Shown: positions 39,561 through 57,934 of the stretch, one piece after another
Layout of the letters: every line of letters begins with the position of its first letter
How positions within the stretch are numbered: position 1 is the first letter of the stretch
Assembly (NCBI GenBank): GCA_009760855.2
Contig: WPIO01000003.1
Coordinates: 7,461,501-7,525,500, forward strand
DNA length: 64,000 bases
Origin: Cristatella mucedo
Taxonomy: Eukaryota > Bryozoa > Phylactolaemata > Cristatellidae
Direction of reading: 5' to 3'
Translations under genes and position numbers: made by a program
Notes under the pieces: generated by a model
Seen by the model: the letters and a program-made list of their open reading frames with translations, nothing else
What the model was told of the DNA's origin: nothing
Database searches by the model: none

Positions 39561-40399
39561 TGTGTTCATTTGTCGGTAATAATAGTGAATTTTTGTCAAT
39601 GCCTCGGGCCCTAGCCATCCGCGATATGAGACTGCCCACGTGCCATTTCATGTAGTCTGTATGTGCACTTTAAAACTGAGTTTAGGGTAATAATAAATTG
39701 AAAATTGACCTCAGGGCTGGCACTGGTGGAATGCTGCAGATTTACAGCAGGTTTAGGTGGATTGGTGTGATGACCCGAGCCAATGCAGTATATTTTTTGA
39801 ACGTGCGTACTCAGTGGCGTAAAATTGGTGCATAAGCTGGTATAGTGTCATATTCAAACGAAATAAGAGCTTTGCACATTTTATTTCTTTTCGGTCTTTA
39901 GCGGATTGTAAGGAATTTCAAATGGCCCTGGTAAATACACTCGATTGTATGGACGTTCTTCTGGAATGCCCCGAAATTTTCCGGGCGTAGTTTAAACAGA
40001 GTCTACTGGAACAAGTAATCCATACCAGAGTTACTCGCATCCGATTTCTCGTCGATTTGATGCAGGTTGAGGTGGATTGAGGGATTGGCTCGGGCCATTT
40101 CAATTGATCAGGCCCGATAACGTGTGCTCACAATGGCTTGATATTTTCACTCGAACTTTAAGCAGAATGCAATGTACTGTTGAACAATAATTGGGTCATC
40201 ACACTACGATTTCCAGTGGATTGGATGCCGATTGTTATGGATTTGGGTGTTTGCCCAGGTCACTGCAGTTGATTGCTGTGCATTGCCAGGAAACTATCGC
40301 ATAAAATGGCTTGAAATTGAGTTGATGATCTTTAGATAGAGCATATTTTAATATTCAATCAGAATTGTGGCAACGGGCATAAAATTTATGGGCGGTTAC
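39561..40399. other. No recognised feature
   Basis: AT-rich, with a repeated GATTGGTGTGATGACC-like motif and no coding signal. Confidence 0.4.
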
Positions 40400-40620
40400 A
40401 TAATTAGAATAATAAGACATTGGTATGTCACCTCAAGAGTCCTAATCTCTTTCTAAGCACGTTACTTATGCTGTAAAAGAAGCATTTCATTGGTTAGGGA
40501 TGGCATGAACAGTTTCAGCCCGCATAAACCGGTAAAGGACAATGCACACGGACCCAGCAAATGCTGTAAGGAACAGGTGCGTTTTTAGCTTCTCAGTCGC
40601 GAGTGACATACTTTGGAAGC
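40400..40620 (-). mobile_element. LINE 3' end, minus strand
   Basis: Reversed hairpin tail (AGTCCTAATCTCTTTCTAAG) then reversed 3' UTR (CAGCAAATGCTGTAAGGAAC). A SINE follows directly. Confidence 0.6.
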
Positions 40621-40639
40621 ATGCTATGATATAATAACA

Positions 40640-40805
40640 TAATGTTATTCGCTTGTATAGCTCCATGAGATTAATTAATCTCTATCCTGGCGCTTCGCAT
40701 ACGCGACGGGGCTCGAGCTCGCAACCTCGGCCAACAAATGCATTCAGGGCTTGCCCTCGGTTAAGGTGAGCACCTTTAACCACTGGGTCAGACCAGCACG
40801 GGCAC
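40640..40805 (-). mobile_element. tRNA-derived SINE, family 1, minus strand
   Basis: Reversed tail (TTGTATAGCTCCATGAGATT), B box GGGCTCGAGCTC, an added ~25-base stretch, and A-box side ACCACTGGGTCAGACCAGCA. Confidence 0.75.
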
Positions 40806-41009
40806 ACACAAACTAAAGGCATGCTCTTCAAAGGACTAAAGGCTAATTCGAGGCACAGCCACGCGATTTTAGCCAAAAGAGCAGGCGATACGAAGCCCGT
40901 CCAGGTTGAGGAGTAGTTCCGATAGGTAGGCTGGGAGACGTCGGCGAACGTACCGCACCTCTGCACCGCGCGACGCACAGCTCGCTGTAAAATAATAAAT
41001 AATAAATCC

Positions 41010-41178
41010 TAGCTGATTAAACAGCCTCTTTTGTATAGCGACAGAAGAGCCTCTACGGCTATCACCACCGCTTGCAGCGGCGATAAAGGATCGCCCACCG
41101 CAGGAATCGAACCCACGACCTTGGGACCAAGGCCGTGAAAGCAACCGCCTTACCTAGTGTGCCATCACGGCTCCCCCA
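41010..41178 (-). mobile_element. tRNA-derived SINE, family 2, minus strand (good copy)
   Basis: On the minus strand an A-box-like TGGCACACTAGG (41164-41153) and a perfect B box GGTTCGATTCC (41113-41103) are followed by a body with GGCGATCCTTTATCGCC and a tail ending GAGGCTGTTTAATCAGCTAG. This tail differs from family 1. Confidence 0.8.
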
Positions 41179-41665
41179 GGTAGCGCTTTTACTACGAAAT
41201 TGAAAATTCTAGCACCACCCTCACTTATGCCAAAAAAGCGCCATTTTTCGTAATTTCATGAAACACTGCCTTCGCAGGTCCGCCGCTACAACGACACTGC
41301 GATACGGTGTACAAAGCGGGCGGAGCCTGATTCGCGTATGCGCACTGGCGGCGCGCGGGCTTGATTGACCCCAGGGGGGGGGGGGCATCTCACCCGGAAG
41401 TCTCGCGCAGGTGGCTGCGCGCCGACCTCGGGTAGTAGGCCTCTGCTTAAGTGGGTCGTTTGCGCTGGACATTGTTGTATCGACACATCTTTGCGCTGCC
41501 TGTAAGTATACGTGACCTGACAGAAGCAATGTATAAGTTAATCATCCCAGCGCCACCTCCAGCAGTGCGTGCCCGCTCCGTCCGCGCCCTGCCACGCGTA
41601 AACAGTAGCCTGGCCACGCGGTGCGTACCGCCCCTGCTCTGACGTTTATCGAATAGCCGCAAGAA

Positions 41666-41774
41666 ATGTCTCTGGGTGGCTCCAGCAAGTGCCCGAGATG
41701 TGATAAGGCTGTGTACTTCGCCGAAGAGGTCGTCGTGAAGGGCAAGAAATGGCACAAAAGCTGTCTCTCGTGCG
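41666..41774 (+). CDS. CSRP: CSRP exon 1 (coding): first zinc finger of LIM1
   Basis: The ATG has a purine at -3 (gaaATG). Encodes residues 1-36 with [15 protein letters not shown]. Donor G|gtacgg, phase 1. An AG just before the ATG could be the acceptor of a 5' UTR intron. Confidence 0.94.
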
Positions 41775-43293
41775 GTACGGATCGTGCGGCCTTCGCCCGG
41801 TGCCGCGCTGCTTTGCTGCGACCGGCGGCGCGCGGTCGGCATTCGCGCCAGGCCGCCGCGGCCTGGCGCGCGACCGCGCTTCGCGCGACCGCTCAGCCGC
41901 AGCGCCAAAATGGCAGCACTCTGAGTGTAGCTGCATTTCCGGGTTCGACCGGCTATTCGAGTCGTGCAGCTGGCCGTTCTCAGTAGCCGACTGCGAGCGC
42001 CGACGGCGGCAGCGGCCGTCAGCGAAAAGGCGCTCTGGGCGAAGATACTCACGCGTCCGACCGTCAGCTTTGCTGCCCTGCCGCGTCGTGCCGGCTTGCT
42101 GCCGGCGACCTGATTCTCTGTCCGGACTTACCCTACCGCACCTTGCCGTCGCCAAGCCGTGTCCCGTGAGGCGTAAGGCGCTCGCACTGCACAGCCCAGG
42201 TCGTTGGTCGAGGCGTGCGGCTGGCAAATCTTTAGTGCTATGTAAAGTGCCTGGAAAGAGATTAAGTTTTCTGAGGGCGCTATATCAAATGCATTACTAT
42301 TATTAGTAGTAGTATGTCGCTCCTTCAGGTTCTTCATCTGCTATATAAGCAAGACGACTGCGTTGGCCATCCTTTACTTTAACGCCAGAGGCCAAGCCGT
42401 CGGAGCCGGCCGAGCCTGTGCGACCTCCTCCCCGATACGAAAACCAAGTACCCCCCCCTCCCCACACTCATACACACCAACCACTCTTTGGCAGCTGGGC
42501 ACTGTATTCATTGCCCCCTGCTGCCAGGGCACCCCTTGGGTTTTTTCCACAGTGACCGAGGTGCCCGACCGACCCTCTCCCCGTGTGGTCAGGGTTGATG
42601 TAAAACAAGTCGAGTCGGAGAGTCGAGGCTCTAGCAGTTCGTCCTGTGTCGCAAGTGTCTCCAGCTTGCGTGCCGTGCTGCCTCTGGTCTTGTAAACCAG
42701 ACTAACGATTGCACCAGCAGACGAGAAGCCATCGCTTTTCTTCGTAGAATGAGCAGCTGCCTTGAAAAAAGAAGGAAGGCCTGGCCGAGGAAAGCACGAA
42801 TGCAGTAAATAAGAGCCACCATGCTGCACAGAAGCTGCATCGTCCGTCCCCTGCTCTCTGTCGGTTCTTAGCTCTCGTAGCTTTTTTTCGGGCCGCCGGT
42901 GTCGTCGGCAGTATTACTTTGTGCCTGACCGTGATAGCCTGCTGTAACTGTGCAACTGTGCATGCCCACGACGTATGCGAAATCGTAACGGTCCTTCGAA
43001 CGAGTTGCACCTGGTTTGCTCTGCACTCTCTAGATGTCTTTTTTCTCTTTAAGGCATTTGCAGCAAGGGGTTGGATACGTTTACCTTGAACGAGCACGAG
43101 AACAGCGTTTACTGCAAAGGATGCTTCGGGAAGAATTTCGGTCCCAAAGGCTATGGTTTTGCAGGCGGCGGTGGTGGTGTTGTAGCCGAGGGTGACAGCG
43201 TCGGGTACGTATTCTGGTCCTATTTCTGTAATGGCGATCTATCACACGGCATTAGAGCAGCATGCTCAGTGTCATGGGTGCGATTAATGTCAC

Positions 43294-43358
<65 letters not shown>

Positions 43359-45315
43359 ATATCTAACCCTGAATGTTGCTATCACGTCGTGAGCTGTTCA
43401 GCTTGCTGCTCTGCTTCAAGCTGCCAATTCTAGTCGAGCTCCTTCTTGATCAGGCTCCTGCTGGCTTTAGTATCTGGCCCGTTTGAGACGTTTGGCCAAC
43501 TCTGAGACACCGCGGTGCAGCTTTCGAAATGGCTGCAGTGTCGGGCGTGCTGCTGATCGTAACCTTCACCTGCGGTTGTCCAACTGGGTCAACTGGACTG
43601 TGCCTGAGGCCTCTCATCTAGCTGCTCTTGGCGATGTCACGTGAGAGACAGCGCAGAATGCTCGCGTGCTCCCGCCGATGATCGCCGTGGAGTAGAGCGA
43701 CAGTGTAGGGGAGCATGCAAAGTGGTGTGCTGCTTTTGGCTCAGTCCTCTTGCTAATGGCGGTACAGCCAATAAATCTTAGTGTGAGCTGCCTGGAATTG
43801 CTGACACGGTGGTGTGTCGCGAATGACTAAATAGGATTTTCTAGCATGCCGCTAAATTCAAGTTCCCTACTAGGTTCTTTACAAGCATCGAGGCATATTG
43901 CCTTTTCCTAGACTGTCATGAGCAGCAAGTGCCAGAAAGTGCTGGAAAGCAATGCCATATGAAGTGTGCCAGAGTGTGTGTGTGAGTGCATACAGTGAAT
44001 CGTGCATGAAAAGACAGGGCCACTAACAATAGGCCGACAACTAGGCAGGAAACTTTGATGCAGATCACCGATCAAATTCAAGAGAGCCGAGCTGGTAGTA
44101 GCCTTTCCCTAGTAGTTAGGGATGAGAGCAGCTCAACGCCTAGCTGGAGTATCCTAATCTGGTCACTCCACTAGGATGCTTCGGTCCACTGTGTACGTAA
44201 CGCACTAGAATGCCTTTGTGTACATGCAGTTAAGCCATCTAGGTAGAGTGGAGAGGCCTGAAGACAGACTGTGCTAGATCGCATGGTCTTTGAGCATTAA
44301 AGTGACCTTGCATAGTTTCCTTGCGACCGGCCACTTATGTGCTTCCAAGGGAAAAGAAAATATCTTGAGCCGATCTTTGCCTTTGTATTGAGCAGCAAGA
44401 CTGCCATGATGAGGTCCCACTCTTTCTGTCTTATAAGAAGACGACGAGCTGAGTGACTTGTAGGTGTCCGCAGCTCAGTTTGGGCTTCTGTATCTTCCCG
44501 GCACTGTCAGACTGTGTCCCATAGCGCTCGCGGCTCTGTGCTGACGTGTGGGTGAGGATTGGTGTCTGGTTACAGTGGCTACCATTCAGCTATGCTGTAC
44601 AGCAATGCCGGCAATGCCGGTGCAGGCAACCGAGAGAGCTCTCCCAACGACTGCCCACGCTGCAAGAAACCAGTATACTATGCCGAAGAGAAGATCGCCA
44701 TTGGCAGGAAGTGGCATAAAATGTGCTTTAAATGTGGTAAGCGCAAAACAGAGATCGCTGTTGCACGGCATCCCATGGTCTGTTGCAATTTGACCACCCC
44801 TCCCCCCTGCTCCACCTACCGGAGTCTATGCAGGCATTATGATTAGGGAGCAGCCACAATCTATGCCATGATCGACGAATGTGGGGGAAAGAAGAAATAA
44901 CGTGAGCATGCTCTTGTGAACGTTGCACTCTAACGGCCAGAGCAAACTATTCATTAGTCCCTCCCCCTCCTGTTGCACCCGAGCACTCACGGCCAGACCC
45001 TGACATTGCCAGAGTTGTTCTCCGTGAGAAGGTTGAAGGGATGCTCTAAGGACCAAGCTGCACAATTCGTCTCTTCGAATCCGGTCCAAGGGAGGCCCCA
45101 GTACACCGGTGGAGTTCCGGTGGACACAGCCCTTTTCCCGTTTAATTGCAGGCGAATGCAAGAAGATGCTCGATTCGAGCACCGTTGCTGAGCACCATGG
45201 CGATGCTTTCTGCAAGACCTGCTACGGGAAGCTGTTCGGGCCGAAGGGCTACGGCTTCGCAGGTGGATCTGCCGGACTCTCGGCCAATACTGGTGCACGA
45301 AACGAAGAAGCTTGA
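41666..45315 (+). CDS. CSRP: Cysteine and glycine-rich protein (CRP/MLP), two LIM domains, whole gene model (4 exons)
   Basis: CRP/MLP proteins are small two-LIM scaffolds that bind alpha-actinin and zyxin on actin filaments or muscle Z-lines and shuttle to the nucleus (family knowledge). Exons 41666-41774, 43054-43204, 44576-44736 and 45152-45315 join in phase to give 194 residues, the usual CRP length. LIM1 ligands are C9, C12, H30, C33, C36, C39, C57, C60; LIM2 ligands are C113, C116, H134, C137, C140, C143, C161, C164. Both follow the exact C-x2-C-x17-H-x2-C-x2-C-x2-C-x17-C-x2-C spacing. Each LIM is followed by the family's glycine-rich [11 protein letters not shown] possible 5' UTR donor (CCTgtaagta) lies near 41502, and an AATAAA follows at 46394. 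Vertebrate CRP1-3 cannot be distinguished here. Confidence 0.95.
41845..41869. repeat. 11-bp GC-only inverted repeat, three-base loop
   Basis: GCGCCAGGCCG, CCG, then the complement, 71 bases inside CSRP intron 1 in a GC-rich stretch (41775-42180). Confidence 0.7.
42236..42305 (+). repeat. Hairpin tail copy in CSRP intron 1
   Basis: ATGTAAAGTGCCTGGAAAGA, GATTAAG, TTTTCTGAGGGCGCTATATC then an ATT-like run. Only the tail of a LINE or SINE is present. Confidence 0.65.
43054..43204 (+). CDS. CSRP: CSRP exon 2 (coding): second zinc finger of LIM1 and glycine-rich tail
   Basis: Acceptor ttctctttaag. Encodes residues 37-86 with [15 protein letters not shown] and [13 protein letters not shown]. Donor GG|gtacgt leaves phase 2, which fits exon 3 and also the possible alternative terminal exon at 45978. 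Confidence 0.94.
43296..43356. repeat. (GT)~30 microsatellite in CSRP intron 2
   Basis: Uninterrupted GT starting about 90 bases after the donor of exon 2. Confidence 0.95.
44576..44736 (+). CDS. CSRP: CSRP exon 3 (coding): linker and first finger of LIM2
   Basis: Acceptor tctggttacag. Encodes a glycine/asparagine/alanine linker, then [14 protein letters not shown] and [10 protein letters not shown]. Donor G|gtaagc, phase 1. Confidence 0.94.
45152..45315 (+). CDS. CSRP: CSRP exon 4 (coding): second finger of LIM2 and C-terminus
   Basis: Acceptor tttaattgcag. Encodes [32 protein letters not shown] and the tail [15 protein letters not shown] before TGA. Confidence 0.94.
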
Positions 45316-45540
45316 GTACGCTGCTCTGCCTGCAAACCTCGCTCGCCATATTGCCCGTTGGGCTACCTCGGAAGCGGTCGGAGCTTATTAATGGTCAGAT
45401 ATTTTCTTGAACATTTAATTCCGGTGCGACGTTGAAGAGTTGTGCATGAGTAGCTGTCGTGGTGGTGCGCTCTGCTCCTCGTCCGAGCGTCGGCAACACT
45501 AATCGATAATCGATGACTAACCCTGTATTGCATCGGTGCG

Positions 45541-45545
<5 letters not shown>

Positions 45546-45616
<71 letters not shown>
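45546..45616. repeat. (CT)~35 microsatellite
   Basis: Perfect CT array between the CSRP stop and the possible alternative terminal exon; it would be a long polypyrimidine tract. Confidence 0.95.
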
Positions 45617-45618
<2 letters not shown>

Positions 45619-45977
45619 TGGTCCCTATGTCAGCGCTTCACTCTGAGTGATCTGCTCAACAACCAGCACTTGAGTGAGCCAAGGTCGAACCTGGGCTCGT
45701 GCGTTATGTCCGCTCGAGCCGTGCCCCTCCTCCTGTCTGGCTCGGCTTGAGCTCGTGCTGCACGTAAGGCGCTTCTGCTTATGTGCCCTCTCTCTCTCCT
45801 CCGGCTGCCGAGCATCTTCGGATGCCCCGTAAAATGGCTGCCCTTTTCTTTGGCTCAACGAGTGTCGCCAGCCGGACTGGTCCCTGCGGCAGACGCTTCC
45901 GGTATTGTGGAGGGGCAGGGAAGGGCTGTCCACCACTTCTACTCCAACCGTGCTAGCCATTGTGACATTGTTGACAG

Positions 45978-46074
45978 GTTCGATGGCTCCTCGGCCAATC
46001 CGGCTGGGAGAGCTGCTCAGATGTCGGGCAGTGGGGTCGCGGCCGGCCTGTCGGCCAACGACGTAGACGACTAA
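45978..46074 (+). CDS. Possible alternative terminal exon of CSRP (one-LIM isoform)
   Basis: An acceptor (tgttgacag) precedes 31 codons and a TAA: FDGSSANPAGRAAQMSG, then VAAGLSANDVDD. The ending resembles that of the standard last exon (AGLSAN plus an acidic end). It enters in phase 2, which fits the exit of exon 2 but not that of exon 3, so splicing 2-to-this would give a ~118-residue one-LIM protein. It may also simply be 3' UTR. Inference only. Confidence 0.35.
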
Positions 46075-46393
46075 GCTGGGCTGACGGGCATCCCAGCCCC
46101 TCCCTGCTCTCTCTCCACAACCGACTTCGGCCGCCGGCTCTCCTCTGTTGCACGGATATTATTATTGAAGCCGTTAGTTAGCTTGGCAGCTACGAGCACC
46201 GCAGTTGTGAAAATGTATTTTGCCCGTGCGTGTAAAACAGGTAGAGTGAAAGTGTTTGCTGCTCGAAAGCTTGAGCAGCCGGTCATGCTGTCGTGGCGAT
46301 CAGTTTTAGAGTGCTATCCTCGGTGCTCTTGTTACCTAGTCGTGCTTGGTATTTCGCTTCTGTTGCTTGTCGAAATGGGGTGCTCGCTTGCGA

Positions 46394-46399
46394 AATAAA
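46394..46399 (+). promoter_or_regulatory. Candidate polyadenylation signal of CSRP
   Basis: AATAAA about 1.08 kb beyond the CSRP stop and 320 bases beyond the possible alternative stop, in the right orientation. The motif alone is weak evidence. Confidence 0.4.
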
Positions 46400-48489
46400 T
46401 CCTAGATTTTCGTCCTTTGCCGAATTTCGATGCAGTTGCCTACACCGATGAAGCAGCCATCGATTTCGGCAATTTGACTGGCGGGTTATTACAGAAAGCA
46501 AGCAACCGCCTTGCGAATCGCTCAAAATCAAGCCTCTCCCTCTCATTCGGACGTGAATTGTATGCCTGCTGGATCGCGATGCAAGCACTTGCCTTCTGCT
46601 GAAATGACTTTTAACCGAAGTTGCTGGGAATGGCTATACTCGAGCTGTTGTTTGTCTCACTAACCATCCTGCTCAACTCAGCTCGGGACGTGAGCAGCAA
46701 CCAGACAAGATGGCTGTGCTTCATGGCTTGTAGTGCTATTGAAAGCAGTTGAATGCCGAAGCCAAACTAGTTGGAAGTGCCCTTGGATTTAATCTTCGTT
46801 GGGTGCTACAAAAATGTCTTATTATATTACTTGTATTATTATCAGCCTCGATCTGCTTACTTGCATCGGGCTGTCCTACTGGGTCTGTTTACCAGCCTCA
46901 AATACTGGTGAAGGAGTGAGTAAATGGGGTGAGCCAGCACATTCGCCCAATATGTATGTGTATAGGTGCGTGTGAGCTCGAGCCCGCGTGATCATATGTA
47001 TACTAATGTCTTTGGGGATTTACTCGCCCCGAAATTGTCATACGTCCGGCGTCATAGCATCTAGATGTGGTCTAGCTGCCCAGGAAGTAAGCAGCTAACA
47101 GCGGGAATTATCTCCACATTTAATGGCAAAGTCTAGCTCGGCTCTGATTGCACCACTGTATCAGATATAGATAAAAGCTACTAATTTTTCAAACACACAT
47201 TCTAAGTAAAGGTCCCTAGAGGACCGAGTCGTGAGCATTTTAGCGTTCCAAAGGGCATGGCAATCACTAAGATGTGCCCACCCTTGGTCAATTCTGCATC
47301 TGTCCACCTCGGTAATAAGTTAGCACTGTTGTAAAATTTCCGAGACGAGGGAGCACGGTGAGTTCGATAAAAGTTCGTCTCTCTAGCAACTCACCTACGA
47401 GGAAGAAATACTATTAGAAATATCGCTCTATTCTCGGTGTGAGTGATATTTAGCTGTCTGATATTTAGCCTGCCGAACTACACCACGAAGGCTTCTTGTC
47501 AAACTGAGGCTGCTCAGGGCACCTAAGTAAGAAGTCGCTGGCCAAGGAATTTTCACCGATGACACCTGTTAGGCTCCCCCCCCCCGTTCCATAGGTGCCC
47601 TAGCCTGACGCCACTCTCGTAGTAACTGGAAGCCAAATCGATGGCGGCAGTTAGCCGGCAAACGTCGAGTCATCTACTAGCTTAGGTGAACGAATCTTTC
47701 GGTGACTGGGGAATAAGGCCCAGTGGCAGAGCGCCACCGTCGGACTGAAATGGGCTGAGTGCCGCAGGAATTGGATAGTAAAAGATTAGTGCTTTTTTAT
47801 TAATATTGGATAGCAAATCCGTTTTTGAATAGCAAGCGCCTCCTATCGGCGAAAAAACCTGGGAGTATCGCGAAGACTGCTGTAGGCAGTTACTGTTAAG
47901 TTAAGGCTGGGACGAAATATTGTTTTAGAGCTACATTTTCGTTGCCGACACCGGGTCTCTGAATCCCACTCCCCGAATTGTGGACCAGTAAGGGTACCTC
48001 AATGTGCTTGAGAGCGTGGTGATTCTGCACGCCAGAAAATCTCCGTACATATTAGCTTGTGCATCAGTGGTAGGTGAGTGACGTTGAGCACACTACGGGG
48101 GAGCAGGTCAGAAATGGTGCGCCCGACTCGTCTGCTTCCTCGTCAGGATGTGCCCAGTCAGTCGCCCAATTAGAACTCCGGCAGAGCGATGACTTAGAGA
48201 GCACCGTAGGAGGAGCTATCTAAAGCTGCCCACACCGGTCAGCAGCCAGGAGCTGGCGGTCATCAAAGATCGAGGCGGGCCTACTACTTATCGATTAAAA
48301 GGTTTGATGTTGCTTTTATTTTATTGCTTTATATGCTTATGAGAGCTTAATACATGTTGCTGTGTGTCGTGAGCAGCTTTTGTGCTGGATATCCCGCCCC
48401 CGAGGCTCTAAGAACTTTAACCTGAAATATGACTAAAATATGACTTATGACGGACCCCTTCGGCCACATTTTGGGTGTAATGTCATGTA
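46400..48489. other. CSRP-TRDMT1 intergenic sequence, no recognised feature
   Basis: Nothing identified apart from a poly-C at ~47576. No long open frame on either strand. Confidence 0.5.
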
Positions 48490-48665
48490 GTGTATTTCCG
48501 TGTGTAACTCCACAAAGACTATACAGGTGCTACCCAGGAGAGTTTGCTCTAGTGAACTCATAACCTGAGTGGTTTTCGGTTGGTAATCGAGAGCGAACAG
48601 ACTGAATCTCACACAACGAAGAGAAAGTGAGAAGCATAGCTGAATCAGGAGAAAAAAGTTGGTGT
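48490..48665 (-). repeat. Unclassified dispersed repeat, family 3, minus strand
   Basis: Reversed order: GTGTAACTCCACAAAGACTA, CAGGAGAGTTTGCTCTAGTG, CAGACTGAATCTCACACAAC and GAAGCATAGCTGAATCAGG. Confidence 0.6.
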
Positions 48666-48729
48666 GAAATGAGCAGCATGATAGTAGCAGCTAAGGACGG
48701 CCCAAAAACGAACAAAGAAGATTTTTAAA

Positions 48730-49492
48730 AAGATTTCTAGATAGAACACTTCAAAGAGTGAGAACCCTGCGTCGTCTAGGTTAGTCCATGCATTTGTAAC
48801 ATCCCGTCTTGACTTCTGTAACTCACTGCTCGCTGGCCTACCGGCAAGTGCAATCGGGCGATTACAGATGGTGCAAAACTCCGAAGCTAGGCTTGTCTGT
48901 TGTGGCGTCGCAGTTGCCACATAACACCACTTCTCGCCGACCTGCACTGGCTACCAGTCAAGCAACGGATCGACTTTAAGGTCTTGTCGCTCACTTTTAG
49001 GTCACTTCATTCTATGGCTCCAGCCTATCTCTCAGATCTACCCCCCCCCACCAGTCTAAGCAAGGTACCACCCGGTTTTCGGAATCTAACTGTTTACTTA
49101 TACCTCGCACAAACCTCAAATCCTTTGGAGACCGTGCTTTTAGTTCGCATGTTACCAAAGCCTGGAACTCCCTCCCGACCTGCGTCAGAACATCCCCTGA
49201 CCTGACCACATTTAAAAGGAACTTAAAAACACACCTATTTAGGACAGCATTTAGTGGGTCCCTGTGATTCATCCTTCATGTGCTTATGCATGCTGACACT
49301 GTGCATGCCGCCACTAACCACATTTGCATGCTGACTCTGTGCATGTCACCCTAACCATGTTATTCATGTTGTTGATCAAGCATGATATTACTTACCATTT
49401 AATCGCGTTTCCCCTTGCAGCAAATGTAAAGCGCCTAGAAAGAGACTGAGTTCTCCGAGGGCGCTTTTTCAAGTGCATTATTGTTATTATTA
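48730..49492 (+). mobile_element. LINE 3' part, the clearest coding copy
   Basis: Conceptual fragments: [52 protein letters not shown], then PTCVRTSPDLTTFKRNL. This is the C-terminal region of CR1/L2/Rex-type LINE reverse transcriptase ORFs. Hairpin tail and ATT run at 49430-49492. At least two frameshifts or stops. Confidence 0.85.
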
Positions 49493-49604
49493 CCGTTGCA
49501 TAAACGTGTTTTATGTGTTATAATGTAAATAATATCTCGTAAATGAGTTAAGGATGTTTTTTACCAGCAAGCAGCTGCACCAGGTTATTTCAATAATGAT
49601 ACAC

Positions 49605-49680
49605 TTGATAAAAGTGCCATCATAGGACTCAGTCTCTTTCTAGGCGCTTGCCATTTGCTCCAAAGGAAACATTTTGACTG
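49605..49680 (-). repeat. Hairpin tail copy, minus strand
   Basis: AGTGCCATCATAGGACTCAG followed by TCTCTTTCTAGGCGCTTG: reversed tail shared by the LINE and SINE, with little else. Confidence 0.5.
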
Positions 49681-49769
49681 GCTAAGATCTTGTAAAATGG
49701 TGTATTTTTGAGATTTTCCAGCATCAGGAGATACTTTATTCAATATCTATAAACCTTTCTATAATGATA

Positions 49770-50480
49770 AAAATTATTATAATAATAATAGGTCGCTTGT
49801 ATCGAGCCTTAAAAGAAATAAATCTATATCCCGGTGGTTTACAAATGGCTGCAAGAGAATCAATAGCCGAGGGTTAATGACACGCATGGTATCATGCGTA
49901 GACAATTATACAAAAGCACGCAAGGACACATCGTGGTCGATCGGTTTGTAGGACCTCTCGCCGGTTACATACACTGACTCACCTGCTAGTAAGCCCGAAA
50001 AGCACACAGCAACAAAAAATTAGTACATTCCCTTAATCGCAGGGAAAGCCAAGTGGATCGGATGCATTTTAAGCTGAGACTAAAATATTGCAAAATCATC
50101 GCCATTAGTAACCGAAGCTGGAAGCTTGTTCCAGACGTTTGGTGCATACGAGCTAAAAGTTCGATTACCAAAATATTTCAATTCAGTGCGAGGGATGGCG
50201 AAATGACGAAGCGATGAAGCGCGTGTGGTGCAACGGCATTCGTGAGACGTAAGGAGGTAGGATAGATAGGTTTGTAAAGCGAGTAAAAGCGAGATGACTA
50301 GATGCTGAGGAGCTCGTGGTTTGGGAGCACACCGGAGGAGCAAGGAGGCTGGACAGGTAGGTAGGCTGGTGGAAAATTAGTGAAGTGGCATGTAAGCCAA
50401 ATAGAGGATCTTGAAGTCAGTCGATTCGATACTTGGTAGCGAGCCAGTGACGCTCAGTCACGCCAGTGACGTGCCATCGT
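49770..50480 (-). mobile_element. LINE 3' part, minus strand, diverged subfamily
   Basis: A reversed AT-rich tail and hairpin lead into reversed coding sequence reading YLSYLLTSHECRCTTRASSL, then RTELKYFGNRTFSSYAPNVW and NKLPASVTNGDD. The C-terminal LINE motif (FGNRTFSSYAPNVWNKLP) is clear but differs from the other copies. Confidence 0.75.
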
Positions 50481-50528
50481 CAAGTAGACATTTATTATAT
50501 AGGTACCTATAAAGATATATATCTATAT

Positions 50529-50560
50529 AAGATATATATATTAAAAAATATATATATCTT
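50529..50560. repeat. 14-bp AT-rich inverted repeat
   Basis: AAGATATATATATT, AAAA, then its complement. Upstream of TRDMT1. Confidence 0.7.
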
Positions 50561-51186
50561 AAGTCCTATTATTTAGCGAAAAAGGAAGCTGTAAATTAAT
50601 AGAGACTCGGCACGCAGCAGTATTCAAGCTGCCTTTTCAAACACTTTTTAGGCCCCCAGGCATAAACACAGGCTGTTCATTTATTGTAAGGTCTTAGTGA
50701 GGGTGCTTTACAAATGTAGTTGTAGTACCATTATGACTATGTAATACTTGGGGCTCTCAAGACATAACATGCCAGTGGGAGCACGGCCGGTTCTCTAACC
50801 ACTGCGATACTATAAATCAAAAAGGTGGACAATATGAAAATATATTCGCGCTGGATTTTTTAAGCAACCGTACCAGTATCCAACCATATGGCAGTATCCA
50901 GCACTTCATACAGCTGGACTCGCGAGGTGGCTATTTCCAGACGGCCAAGCACCGGCATTCAAATAGCCAAATTCGCCATTCTTTGGCCAAGGGCGATCCT
51001 AGATCCAAAATATATCGTCACCCCCGTTCTCACAGAATATAATAACTCGACAAGCTTGAGCTATCTGATCTTCAGCCAGAATAGATCGTGGATATACAGG
51101 GATGGCCGATCCGTTGAATGAAATTGCTATTACCAGCGCACGCTTAATTAGTCGCCTTGACCTTACCGGGGCGCGTTGCGGTCAGC

Positions 51187-57934
<6,748 letters not shown>

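Noticed and set aside
41101-41165. tRNA gene at the family-2 SINE head
   Set aside because: The A and B boxes are tRNA-like, but a cloverleaf with acceptor and anticodon stems does not close and the same unit recurs with a SINE body.
41447-42052. 201-codon minus-strand frame opposite CSRP exon 1 and intron 1
   Set aside because: Arginine/alanine-rich shadow of GC-rich sequence overlapping a real exon on the other strand; no motif.
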